Shown here piece after piece: positions 24,801 to 33,394 of a stretch of DNA of 64,000 nucleotides. Source of the DNA: Larix kaempferi (Eukaryota > Streptophyta > Pinopsida > Pinales > Pinaceae). Made by a program: the position numbers and the translations under genes. The notes beneath the pieces are model-generated. The model saw nothing but the letters and a program-made list of their open reading frames with translations, made no database searches and was not told the origin of the DNA. Position 1 is the stretch's first letter; every line of letters begins with the position of its first letter. The DNA is taken from positions 496,001-560,000 of the forward strand of contig BSBM01000096.1 in the NCBI GenBank assembly GCA_027924585.1, written 5' to 3'.

Positions 24801-25373
24801 CGGAGAATCCACTTCATCTGGACCCATCTCATCACCTTCTGCATCAATAGATCTGTAGTTGAACTCATCTGTCATTTCCAAAAAGCGTTTGATCTGTTGG
24901 TCATCTTCAAAGACCTGCCAATGTTTGACATTGTCTGGAATAGATGGTCTATGTATGACTTCGATATTATATTCCTTTTTAGAAAAGATGGGAGTTTTGA
25001 ACGCAGCTCCTGTAGTGGCTAAAGAATCTGCTACAGTGTTGCTAACTCGGGGAATTGAGATAACATCATGTTCGTCAAAAAAGTTTTCCAGTAAATCCCA
25101 CACTTCATTCCTATAGGACCTCATTTTAGGGTGTTTGGTCTGATAAATAGCTTTTACCTGATTTATAACCAATTCAGAATCTCCAAATACCTCAATCCTT
25201 TTTGCTTTCAAATCCTTCAACGTATTCAATCCCAGGATTAAGGCCTCATATTCTGCAACATTGTTGGTACACTCAAAATTCAATTGGTAAGAAAACATTA
25301 TAAATTCTCTGTCAGGTGTAATTATCCATACTCCTACTCCAGCTCCTCTGGTTTTAGCTCCATCAAAGTGCAT
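21852..25373 (-). CDS. E4 pol: archaeal-type RNase H, reverse transcriptase, degenerate RNase H, integrase
   Basis: A single open frame of 1,173 residues. Residues 1-125 form an archaeal-type RNase H with D4 (FDGAK), E41 (NNVAEYEAL), D65 (GDSELV) and D116 (VADSLA) all present. RT follows at about 280-600, with YMDD at 462-465. The gypsy RNase H after it is degenerate: FTYAS replaces FTDAS, and the TDH motif reads VPS. Integrase follows, with an HHCC finger (HKGMCGGHH, CHEC) and catalytic D894, D955 and E991 in exact D-35-E spacing. It ends in GRHLKHYLS without a chromodomain. It copies the element RNA into DNA and integrates it. The frame continues upstream through a UAA into protease. RT and integrase look intact and possibly functional. 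Confidence 0.92.
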   Translation of the reverse strand: MHFDGAKTRGAGVGVWIITPDREFIMFSYQLNFECTNNVAEYEALILGLNTLKDLKAKRIEVFGDSELVINQVKAIYQTKHPKMRSYRNEVWDLLENFFDEHDVISIPRVSNTVADSLATTGAAFKTPIFSKKEYNIEVIHRPSIPDNVKHWQVFEDDQQIKRFLEMTDEFNYRSIDAEGDEMGPDEVDSPEETEKFKQKIGGKDIIQLKNNVIPRGLIPLEKLFDKNDVVKNPKIEPKPEDVKDYNLGSEKDPKLVKLSKKLPRKEEDKSVEVMKRFSDVFAWSYEDLKEYDISVIQHTIPIKPGENPFKQKLRRINPKLLLVIEKEVRKLFDAKIIVSLRFSKWLANLVLVRKKNGEIRLCVDFRNLNRASLKDNYPLPKMDQVLQQVVGAERISMLDGFSGYNQIKVHPEDQEKIAFTTPWGTFMYAKMPFGLMNAGATFQRAMDIAFADERDKIVVVYMDDITVYSKNAADHWKHLERVFIKCRRFGISLNPKKSHFCMEEGRLLGHIISKEGIKIDPERVSAIQKVGIHRSKKEIQSFIGRVNWLRRFIPSFAEILRNITKMLRKDREIKWNEEARKSFDNIKKALTEAPVLISPDYTRDFIMFTYASEHTVAGVLLQRNQEGIEQPIAFFSKILRDAELKYNIMEKQAYALVKALKDFRIYILHSHTIAHVPSAAVKDILTQPDPEGKRAKWIAVLLEYDLDIKPTKLIKGQGLAKMMTETNWDSLSVNFLAETSSENVPKSPIIEDFSLSPWYSDIVYVLQNLQAPADMEKTRARSVKLKATKFCILDGNLFWKDPGGILLNCLLENEAQHIMVEFHKGMCGGHHSWKATVNKILRAGFYWPSMYSDVYKEITKCHECQIFDGKRELLPFPLKPISVEAPFQQWGLDFIGEINPNSSGQHKWILTATDYFTKWIEAIPTRNATETVIMNFLEENILSRFGCPKRIVTDNAPAFKSKKMINFCHKYHIHLNHSTAYYPQGNGLAESSNKILVRIIKKLLEDNKRAWHTKLKYALWADRISTKRAIGTSPFQLVYGTEVVFPVSLGLPVMKLLQEVDEEPNHMQRRINQMIELHEVREKAYNKTQMHQEKMKKTFDRKVKEKDFQINDLVLKWDSRKEEHHGKFEHLWKGPYIVAGCQGENAFILKSCNGEFYPGGPVNGRHLKHYLS

Positions 25374-25385
25374 CGTCCAAGTACC

Positions 25386-26465
25386 TTATTTTCTGATCTT
25401 TTCTCTTAATAATCTTTCCTCCTCATTTTCTTTAGGTTCAATTAAATCAATCTTTTCTTTAGATTCAACATCATTGTACAAAATGCAAGAACCCAAATTG
25501 GTGTCTAATGCATATATGGCATGTTTCTCAGGCTCTTTTAGATCACTTACCAAATAAGCAGCTCTCTTTTCAGTATACAATCTTCTGTGTACACCCAACA
25601 CCGGAATAGTAGCGAAAGACATATCCATCTGTAGAGTTCCCTTTAACTTCGAGGCCCATGACCTGGACAATAACATACCAAACTTTGCAGGAATATCAGC
25701 AACCACCACATCCATAAGAATACCTTTGGCTGGTATTTTACTGAGATTGACTGTCAAATCTTTTATCAACCCTAAACATTTTACTTTCCTTGAATCGAAA
25801 GAAAATAAGTCATCATATGGTCTTGTAATTTCCAATCCCAAAGATTCTACTACAAGTTTGGGCATCAAATTATGAGAAGCTCCAGAATCCAACATACAGT
25901 TATGCACCACTTTGTCATGAATATCCAAATTCACATAGAAAGGAGAAACTTCTTCCAAACTATTGTCTTCCATTCTTGATCCTAAACAGATATTAGGATT
26001 ATCATCATCTAATTCCAAAGTATCTATGTCCACCCGATTTTCTACCTGCATCATCTTGAAAATTTGTTCCTTGTATTCCTTGTTCTTCAGTATTTCATTA
26101 AAGGGTACTGAAATCTTGACTTTAGACATTTCATTCTGTATGTTGAAAGGAACCAAATTTTTATCACTTTCCTTCATTGGATCTTTCTTGCTATCTGGAA
26201 TTACCTGGGGCACATCTTCATTTTCTTTTCTTTTAGTTTGTGTTTCAGACTGACTAGTAGAAGTTTTATCAGCATTTCTTTTTGACTTGCCTATTGGTTC
26301 TTTCCCTTTTTCAATTACAACATCTCGGTTTCTCAGATTTATTTTTCTTTGAAGGTCGTTTATGGCATTTTGATAACCAATTTGGTATTGATCACTTCCT
26401 ATCTCCAAACTACAACATTCCCCTTCTGCCATGAACATATCATGCTCCTGTTTAGTCAAATACAC
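25386..26465 (-). CDS. E4 protease region, between two in-frame UAA codons
   Basis: The frame is the same as gag upstream and pol downstream. After the gag UAA (26484-26486) it reads GSSDPEVYLTKQEHDM. A basic, Lys/Glu-rich linker follows, and then the aspartic protease with HNCMLDSGASHNLMPK (DSGAS active site), a flap region and LLSRSWASKL in place of the usual LLGRxW. It ends at UAA 25386-25388, followed by GTWTMHFDGAK of pol. The protease would cut the polyprotein. How it is expressed past the two stops (readthrough, internal start or simple decay) is not shown by the sequence. Confidence 0.85.
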   Translation of the reverse strand: MYLTKQEHDMFMAEGECCSLEIGSDQYQIGYQNAINDLQRKINLRNRDVVIEKGKEPIGKSKRNADKTSTSQSETQTKRKENEDVPQVIPDSKKDPMKESDKNLVPFNIQNEMSKVKISVPFNEILKNKEYKEQIFKMMQVENRVDIDTLELDDDNPNICLGSRMEDNSLEEVSPFYVNLDIHDKVVHNCMLDSGASHNLMPKLVVESLGLEITRPYDDLFSFDSRKVKCLGLIKDLTVNLSKIPAKGILMDVVVADIPAKFGMLLSRSWASKLKGTLQMDMSFATIPVLGVHRRLYTEKRAAYLVSDLKEPEKHAIYALDTNLGSCILYNDVESKEKIDLIEPKENEEERLLREKIRK

Positions 26466-26483
26466 TTCTGGATCAGAACTGCC

Positions 26484-27773
26484 TTAATGGTGGATATCTC
26501 CTTCAGGTATCTCGGCTTCAGCTTCCCCAGCAATATAATTTTCAGGAAAAGGAGGTCGGATTTGATCTTCTTCTGCATTTCTTGGGTTTCGCTGTTCTCT
26601 CGGCCTTGCAGCTGGAACAAAAGGTCTTCTAAAATTCGGATTTCTGATTTGAGGTTCTGCTTGTTCTTTATTTGGAGCTTTGTTATCTACTACTAATCTT
26701 TCTAGCAACTTTTCCATAGTTTTCATCATCGTTTCGAATTTTACATCTGTAGAGGAAGAAGAAGAAGAAGCTGCATTTTGATTATCTTCTCTAATTTTCT
26801 TTCTATCCATATCTCTATGTCTCATTTTTCCAGAAGCCATCATATTAGCCTCAACTTCTACTGCATCTTTCATCATTATTGCCAAAGTAGTAGATCTTCT
26901 TTCTCTTAATGTACATGAAAAATCACCTTCAAAAGCATCAGCATAATGTAACTTGGCTGCTCCTACTGGAGGTTTTATATCTGTAGGGATTGAATTGTAG
27001 ACTTTCATAAATCTGGCAGAGAACTCCTGAACTGACTCAAAACCTCCCTTTTTCAAATTATTATACTGGGTCAATACCTGTGAAGGATTTTTCTGATCTT
27101 CCCACCTTTCGATAAAAAGGGTTGTAAAGGCATCATAATTTGCAATAGATCCAGCAGCTAAAGCTCTAAACCATTTTTTCACTTCACCCCTTAAGCTTTG
27201 AGCAAACAACCTCATTTTAGCATCATCATAATCCACTTCTTCTAAATCAATAAAATCACTGAAATTATCAACATGTTGTTGTGCTGTATAATTTCCCTCA
27301 TTATCAAAAGTAAAGATTCTCTGTGCATAATTTTGAGGCAAATCATGTAAAACTGCTGGCAAAACCAAAGGAGCAAATCTGGCAGCCATGGGTGGTGGAT
27401 TATAAGGTGCAACAACCGTCCCCTGTTGTCTATTACCTTGTACAGGTATTCTTTGGGCTTTGGATATTTTAGGTTCTTTCCTCTCAGATCTTTGTAAATT
27501 TTCCCAAACAGATTTTAAAGAATAGTCCCACAAACTTTGTGGATCAACTTTTGTTTTTTTCAAATCAGAATCTGACTTAGTTCTAAACAAAATCTTTTCA
27601 CTTGAACCAATATTTTCTTCCTCAAACAGATGTTCTTGCAAAGAAGGGAATATATTTGAAAACTGAGAAATACCTTCTTTCGTCTTGCCTTTGCCTTTCT
27701 CTGTCTTGAGGAGCTTTTCTGGATTGTCCACGCCTGAAAAGAACTGTGAACCGGGATTTCTTCTTGTAGCCAC
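26484..27773 (-). CDS. E4 gag
   Basis: The open frame gives 429 residues. The central retrotransposon gag domain covers FTFDNEGNYTAQQHVDNFSD through VKKWFRALAAGSIANYDAF and FIERWEDQKNPSQVLTQYN to EFSARFMKVYNSIP. It is followed by a Ser-rich and Arg/Pro-rich tail without a CCHC zinc knuckle. The protein would form the particle and bind element RNA. The first codon shown is GTG. Between the nearest upstream stop (TAA about 25 bases earlier) and residue 128 there is no ATG in frame, so translation may start at a non-AUG codon or depend on a spliced leader, or a start codon has been lost. Confidence 0.85.
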   Translation of the reverse strand: MATRRNPGSQFFSGVDNPEKLLKTEKGKGKTKEGISQFSNIFPSLQEHLFEEENIGSSEKILFRTKSDSDLKKTKVDPQSLWDYSLKSVWENLQRSERKEPKISKAQRIPVQGNRQQGTVVAPYNPPPMAARFAPLVLPAVLHDLPQNYAQRIFTFDNEGNYTAQQHVDNFSDFIDLEEVDYDDAKMRLFAQSLRGEVKKWFRALAAGSIANYDAFTTLFIERWEDQKNPSQVLTQYNNLKKGGFESVQEFSARFMKVYNSIPTDIKPPVGAAKLHYADAFEGDFSCTLRERRSTTLAIMMKDAVEVEANMMASGKMRHRDMDRKKIREDNQNAASSSSSSTDVKFETMMKTMEKLLERLVVDNKAPNKEQAEPQIRNPNFRRPFVPAARPREQRNPRNAEEDQIRPPFPENYIAGEAEAEIPEGDIHH

Positions 27774-27924
27774 AATGTCTTTCTTAAATTACTCTCAAAA
27801 CTTCTGAAAACTGTCACAAGTGAAGTCGCTAGGGCAATATCTACAACCAACTTGTTTCAAACTTCCTTGCCCAAGAAATTTGAGCTTTCTTTGTCGTTTC
27901 TCCCAGGGAAAATTTCACTTTCGT

Positions 27925-27942
27925 TCCCCGGCAACGGCGCCA
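27925..27942 (-). promoter_or_regulatory. E4 primer binding site
   Basis: The minus strand reads TGGCGCCGTTGCCGGGGA three bases after the 5' LTR. This is the well-known primer site of Tat/Athila-type gypsy elements, complementary to a host tRNA 3' end. Confidence 0.9.
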
Positions 27943-28850
27943 AAATGTTAGCACTTAGATTTTATTCCGGTTGTAAGAAAATAAGACCTAAGGTAACCTA
28001 TTTCAAACCAAGCTTTAGGTAGAAAAACTAGCCATTTTCTCCACCAGAGAGGGCTCTCTCTTTGATATATATGTGAAAGCTAAAAATATACAAAGGTTCT
28101 TTTAGAATTTCTCAAAAAATATTTTCTGGTCGAAAAGGTAAACAAGAAACATTGGGCATGGAGTCAAAGCTTTCAAAATGTATAATAAACCAGTAAGGGA
28201 TTTTCACCATATAAATTTACACAGAGGCAAGATAGTAATCATATTACAGTCAATTTAATTTTTCAGGTGACGTAGAAAGAAGTAAAGACATTCCATCAAC
28301 AACAGGCATCTATCCAGGATGAATCTATTGTCAACTTTGGAGAATATAATGGATATTTAAATGCAAATAAAATGAGGCATAACCAGTATGAATCTCAAGT
28401 TATTTCAAGTGCTCATTTAAATATGGAAGAAAAACACTATGGGAGATATAACGAGGAAAATAAACATGCACATAAAAGATAAGAAGAATAACAGACTGTA
28501 AGACTGATTAACTCATGAATCTCTGATAACAAAAGATAGGTATCATCACTGTACTGCCTTTATTTCTTCAAAAATAAACTTCAAAACATACTTGTTTCTC
28601 AAAAATTTTCCAACCCCTTCAACAATGACCTCCATTGTTTTTTATACAAAAATTTTTAGAAGAAGCTCCACATAACCGCTTCTTCTAACTAATGATTAAA
28701 AATGTTTAACTAAAAGATAACTGTCTTCGAGTGACCCACAACTGTCTTTCAAATAATATTACAAATTTAAAATAAAAATGTCTTTTTGCCACTTGGCAAA
28801 ACTTTTTTGGATATCATCCTTTTGCCACATGGCAAGAGTTTCAAATGCAT

Positions 28851-30993
28851 CTAGGTATGAACAGAATATCTGGTCTTTCCGTACTTCTCCACATAATTCC
28901 ATTGGTCAACCGTGGGTAGGTCATAACTGGTCATTTCCTTCACCAAGACTCGCATCTCGATATGACCTGCATAAGAAATAGGAAGAAGGTTTGCACAAGT
29001 TGAAATTAGCATATTTAACATTTCAAATTCCCCTGACATTTTCTCCATTAAAATTTTTCCTGTGAGCATGTGATCGAGCTGCTGGAAATTTCGGTGATCC
29101 ATCCTGATATCAAACAGTAATCTTTTATATTCATTTGGAGGAATTAATTCACTATTTTCGTTCCAGAAAGCTGGGAATCCCTTATTTACTAACTTTTCAA
29201 ATTGCTTTTTGAACTGGATTACTTCTTTCCTTATTTCTCCTGCTTTGGCCTCGACATTTTCGACATGTGAGTATTTGACCAAGATTCTTCTGGCCCAAGT
29301 GATGACAGAAATTCTGTTCGTTATACTCATGGCTGTCAGGTCTGCCTCAGATAAACTGTTTAAAAATGTTATTGCTCTCTGGTCTATTTCTTTCGGCTTT
29401 CTATTTAGGCTCTCCCTGACTGCCCGGCAACTGTCGAAGGCATCTTTGGCTACCTTTTATTTAACTCTTATATAATCCAGATATGGCCTAAGTTTTTCAA
29501 CCTCTTTAATGATCTGGTCCCACACCATATGTTTACACCCCTGCATAGCAGCTTGCCCTGTTGCATGAGCTGCTAATCCTTTATTATTATTGCTCAATTC
29601 CTGATTGTTTGCCTGCAAAGTTTTTATTTCTTTCTCTTTTACTTCATTTTCCTCTTTCAATATCTGTATTTCTGCTTTTAACAATTTGATTTCATTATCT
29701 TTTAAACTTATTTGTGACATTGCCTGTAAAATTCCATCTACACCGGTTTTATCCTCTACTGAGCTTGTCTGTACTTGCTGCTGATTGTTCTCTGCTAATT
29801 GTTTTCTTGCTGTTGCCAACTGTTCTTCTAAAATGAACCTTTCTTTTTCCCAACAGTCCTTTTCGTCAGATAGCTTTAACATTTTAGCTATGACATCATT
29901 GACTTCGTTGGATAGTTCTTCTTTCTCTTTTTCTAAAACTGTCAATTCTGCACCTTGAATAAGTACAGTGTCTGGGATTTTTAGTTTTCGTCTCAATGTT
30001 AAGATCATATCTTCCTTCTCCTTAAGCAGTTTTGTGGCTGCATCTCCATCTTTATTAGTCAGATCTATTTGTAATTTCTTAATTTGCTGTTGTCGAGACT
30101 TATTCTCTACCTTTTCCTGTCTCAACTGGTTATTTAATTTGTCTACTGAATTCTTCAGTTTGTCTGCTCTCAATGTGGCCCCCAAATAGTCTGAGTATAT
30201 GACCTCTCCCGCTTGTCTATGTAACAAAATTTTATCAGGGGCATTTACTTTTGACAAGTCTATCTTCATCTCTGAGATCTTGTTCTTTGTTACAACTGAA
30301 AATTTCAAAGAATTTTCTTTGATGTTCCTGCTGGTAAATAAGCTCACTTCATTATTTGATATATTCCTGACCTTCGGAAACAATTGACTTGTTTGCTTCG
30401 CTGATTCTTGTTTATTTTTACTATGTTCATCAAATACGTCCATGATATTCCTGGGTCTATTTACATCACCCCCTACAGGGGTTTCTTCAATGTTGTATTC
30501 CTTCACTGTAACCTCTGGTATTTCATCTTCTGTCGCTTTTGCTTCTTCTGAAATTGTTGTCAATTCTTGTGACTCATCGGTTTTCATTCTTTTTCCTTTT
30601 TCTGTCTCTTCATCATCAATGACCATAATGTCTTGTATAGGTCTTTTGGACCCCACTAATGCAGTACTTATTTCGCTTTCTGTTTCTGCCGCTGCTTCTT
30701 CCAATGACATTTCTTTGTCTGACGTGTCTGGAATAATTCCTTCTTTGTATTCGAGCCAGTTGGCTTTGTCTGCCATCCCTTCGACAATTTGATGATTCAG
30801 AGCCTTGATACGATGCTCAATTCTTCGTTTGGATATGATATTTAAGGGGTCGTATTCCATAGCTGCATCTGTCTCAAAATTCATGTCTTTTAACAACTTC
30901 TCTATATACACAGCAGCGTTCTTATTCTTTATTGTGAACGGACCTAATGTGAAAGGGTATTTAATGTCCGTTGCTTGTCTATGAACTAAAAAA
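28851..30993 (-). pseudogene. LTR-encoded large protein, copy in the E4 5' LTR, C-terminal two thirds
   Basis: This continues the frame of 38411-39474 on the far side of E5. It covers the acidic region, the coiled coil and the C-terminal domain. A TAA at 29457-29459 (GAA in the other LTR) interrupts it, while the codon that is TAG in the 3' LTR copy is CAG here. The stops in the two LTRs are at different codons, so each arose after insertion. Confidence 0.75.
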
Positions 30994-31641
30994 TGTTAAA
31001 TTTTCTGAATTTACTTCAATATGATCTAGGATCTTAACTGAGAGAACAACATGTACAGCATATCTACAGCATATCAATCATGGAGACAATAATGCAAGCA
31101 CACAAGAGACACAAAGATTTACTTGGGGAAAACCATAAAGGTGAAAAACCCCAATAACTTCCTCAGAGATAGATAGAGCAATGATACAACCAACCAATAG
31201 AGATAGCCATAACCTAGCAGCAATCCTCCTCCTCCATAAGTGCGCCTCTCCTCCTTGAGAGCATGTGTGAGAAGTGAGTGAGTAAATAGAGTGTCTCCCA
31301 CACTCTATTTATACTTGACTTGACTTGCCTTTTTACCTAACTCATGTAGGCTCGAACTTAACCACATAATATAATGCTGACTGGGCCGACCCCCAATAGG
31401 GTGGTCTAATAACCCTTAGACCCACATGGCCGACCCCCAATAGGGTGGTCTAATAACCCTTTGACCCACATGACTTATACAGGGCCGACCCCAACAAGGT
31501 GGTCTAATAACCCATCAAGTATAAGTTACGACACTTATAATATAAATGACAACACTTCCGTATAGAGGAATAAAACCATCTCTATAGGAATACAATATAC
31601 ATATATGTGAAATACATTCCGAAGTTACATATACATCAACA
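30994..31641 (-). repeat. E5 3' LTR (648 bp)
   Basis: The + strand runs TGTTAAATTTTCTG to ACATATACATCAACA. A minus-strand TATAAATA box lies at 31306-31313. Upstream of it, in U3 (31384-31517), are three tandem copies of a roughly 50-bp unit containing GGGTTATTAGACCACC and GGGGTCGGCC (minus strand). Confidence 0.92.
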
Positions 31642-31663
31642 CTCCCTCTTAACTAGGAAGGTA
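31642..31663 (-). promoter_or_regulatory. E5 polypurine tract
   Basis: The minus strand reads TAAGAGGGAGTG directly before the 3' LTR, a typical copia plus-strand primer. Confidence 0.75.
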
Positions 31664-31902
31664 TTTCTCAGCACAGTTCTTCTAGCACAAGTCATCTTCT
31701 CTGGATCATCGTCACTGGATAATCATCATCGAGTCATCATCATCGTCACTGCTGCTGCTATCTCAATCAATCTTTGAATCTACTCGTCATAGGAAGTTCT
31801 ACAGAGCCAGTCCTTTTTCATACTGGATGTAGGCCCACCACCTGCAGGTCTTCGTCATCACTGGCCATACTGTGGAATCCTCAGGACTTTTACGTGCGTC
31901 AC

Positions 31903-32461
31903 AAAACCTCGAAAGAGCATCCCAGGCTATTACGAGCACACAGCTCTACCTATAGGATCTCCCAGGGCACCGAATTACATGTGACCTCACCACAAAACCT
32001 CGCAAGAGCATCTGCCAGATATCCCAGGGAACCGAATTACATGCCATAGTCAAAACCTCGAAAGACTATCTGCAGATCTCCCAGGGCACCGAATTACATG
32101 TGGTCATGGCAAAACCTCGCAAGAGCATCTGCCAGATATCCCAGGGAACCGAATTACATTCCATAGGCAAAACCTCGAAAGACTATCTGCAGATCTCCCA
32201 GGGCACCGAATTACATGCCATAGGACAAAACCTCGAAAGAGCATCTGCCAGATATCCCAGGGAACCGAATTACATGCCATAGGCAAAACCTCGAAAGACT
32301 ATCTGCAGATCTCCCAGGGCACCGAATTACATGTCCTCCCAGAGCAAAACCTTGAAAGAGCATTTGCCAGATGTCCCAGGGCACCGAATTACATGCCATA
32401 GGCAAAACCTCGAAAGACCATCTGCAAATCTCCCAGGGCACCGGATTACATGCTCATCTGC
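31903..32461. repeat. E5 tandem array A: alternating 58-60-bp units
   Basis: About nine units begin AAAACCTCGAAAGA or AAAACCTCGCAAGA (31993, 32051, 32110, 32168, 32226, 32285, 32345 and 32404 are clear). Two types mostly alternate: type A with GCATCTGCCAGATATCCCAG and type B with CTATCTGCAGATCTCCCAG. The higher-order period is about 117 bp. The array lies between the pol stop and the 3' LTR. Confidence 0.88.
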
Positions 32462-32525
32462 ACAACCTGATCCACGGCCACAGAGTATCAACCTGATACT
32501 CACCACACATCATCCTGATGTATCC

Positions 32526-32715
32526 ATGATCATCCTGATCATCATCACTGCAACGTCCTGCTGCATTTCATCTGGAGCAACATCCTGAAGCTCGTCATCT
32601 ATGATCATCCTGATCATCACTGCAACATCCTGCTGCATGTCATCTGGAGCAACATCCTGAAGCTCGTCATCTATGATCATCCTGATCATCACTGCAACAT
32701 CCTGCTGCATTCCAA
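32526..32715. repeat. E5 tandem array B: three 72-bp units
   Basis: Units start with ATGATCATCCTGATCAT at 32526, 32601 and 32673 and carry CACTGCAACATCCTGCTGCAT. The open frame seen across it on the minus strand is a repeat artefact. Confidence 0.85.
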
Positions 32716-33315
32716 GTATCTACCTGATACATATCATCATACATGATCCTCCTGATCATACAATGTATCCACCTGATACAAATACATGATACATATCATC
32801 ATACATGATCCTCCTGATCATCAATGCATCTACCTGATGCATACCAAGTATCTACCTGATACATATCATCATACATGATCCTCCTGATCATCAATGCATC
32901 TACCTGATGCATACCAAGTATCTACCTGATACATATCATCATACATGATCCTCCTGATCATTAATGTATCCACCTAATACAAATACAAATACATGATACA
33001 TATCACCATACATGATCCACCTGATCATACAATGTATCCACCTGATACATATACAGATACATGGTCCAAGCATCCAACATGATGCATATACAAAATACAT
33101 ATACATGATCCAACTGATCATATCCAGCATCAACATGATGCGTACATACAAAAATGATCCAACTGATCATATCCAGCATCCAACATGATGCGTACATACA
33201 TACAAAATGATCCAACTGATCATATCCGGCATCCAACATGATGCGTACATACATACATAAAAATGATCCAACTGATCATATCCAAGCAGAAACCAGAACA
33301 TCATCCTGATGTTCA
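32716..33315. repeat. E5 array C: short palindromes with changing arms
   Basis: A run of palindromes with a five- or six-base loop: GTATC/GATAC (32716-32730), ATGATC/GATCAT (32743-32759), TGTATC/GATACA (32764-32780), TGCATC/GATGCA (32825-32841), GCATC/GATGC (33070-33085) and ATGATC/GATCAT (33105-33121), with further copies to 33315. The inner ATC/GAT is constant and the outer bases vary but remain paired. Larger units of about 70 bp and about 55 bp repeat this pattern. Confidence 0.85.
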
Positions 33316-33394
33316 TCATCCAGCGCTTACATCCACAGCCATGTGAAGGATCCTCCTTCCAACATGCTTGGAATGGCTTCAGCAAATGTGTCCA

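Noticed and set aside
21852-27773. E4 as an endogenous plant pararetrovirus
   Set aside because: It has LTRs, an integrase with D-35-E, a target duplication and no movement-protein or coat motif, so it is a Ty3/gypsy retrotransposon.
32104-32710. Several open frames on both strands across the E5 arrays, with regular peptide repeats
   Set aside because: They follow from tandem repeats whose unit length is a multiple of three or nearly so. Frames occur on both strands and match no family.
31903-33315. Repeat arrays that look at first like a CRISPR array
   Set aside because: Units are contiguous, without unique spacers, and lie inside a plant retrotransposon.
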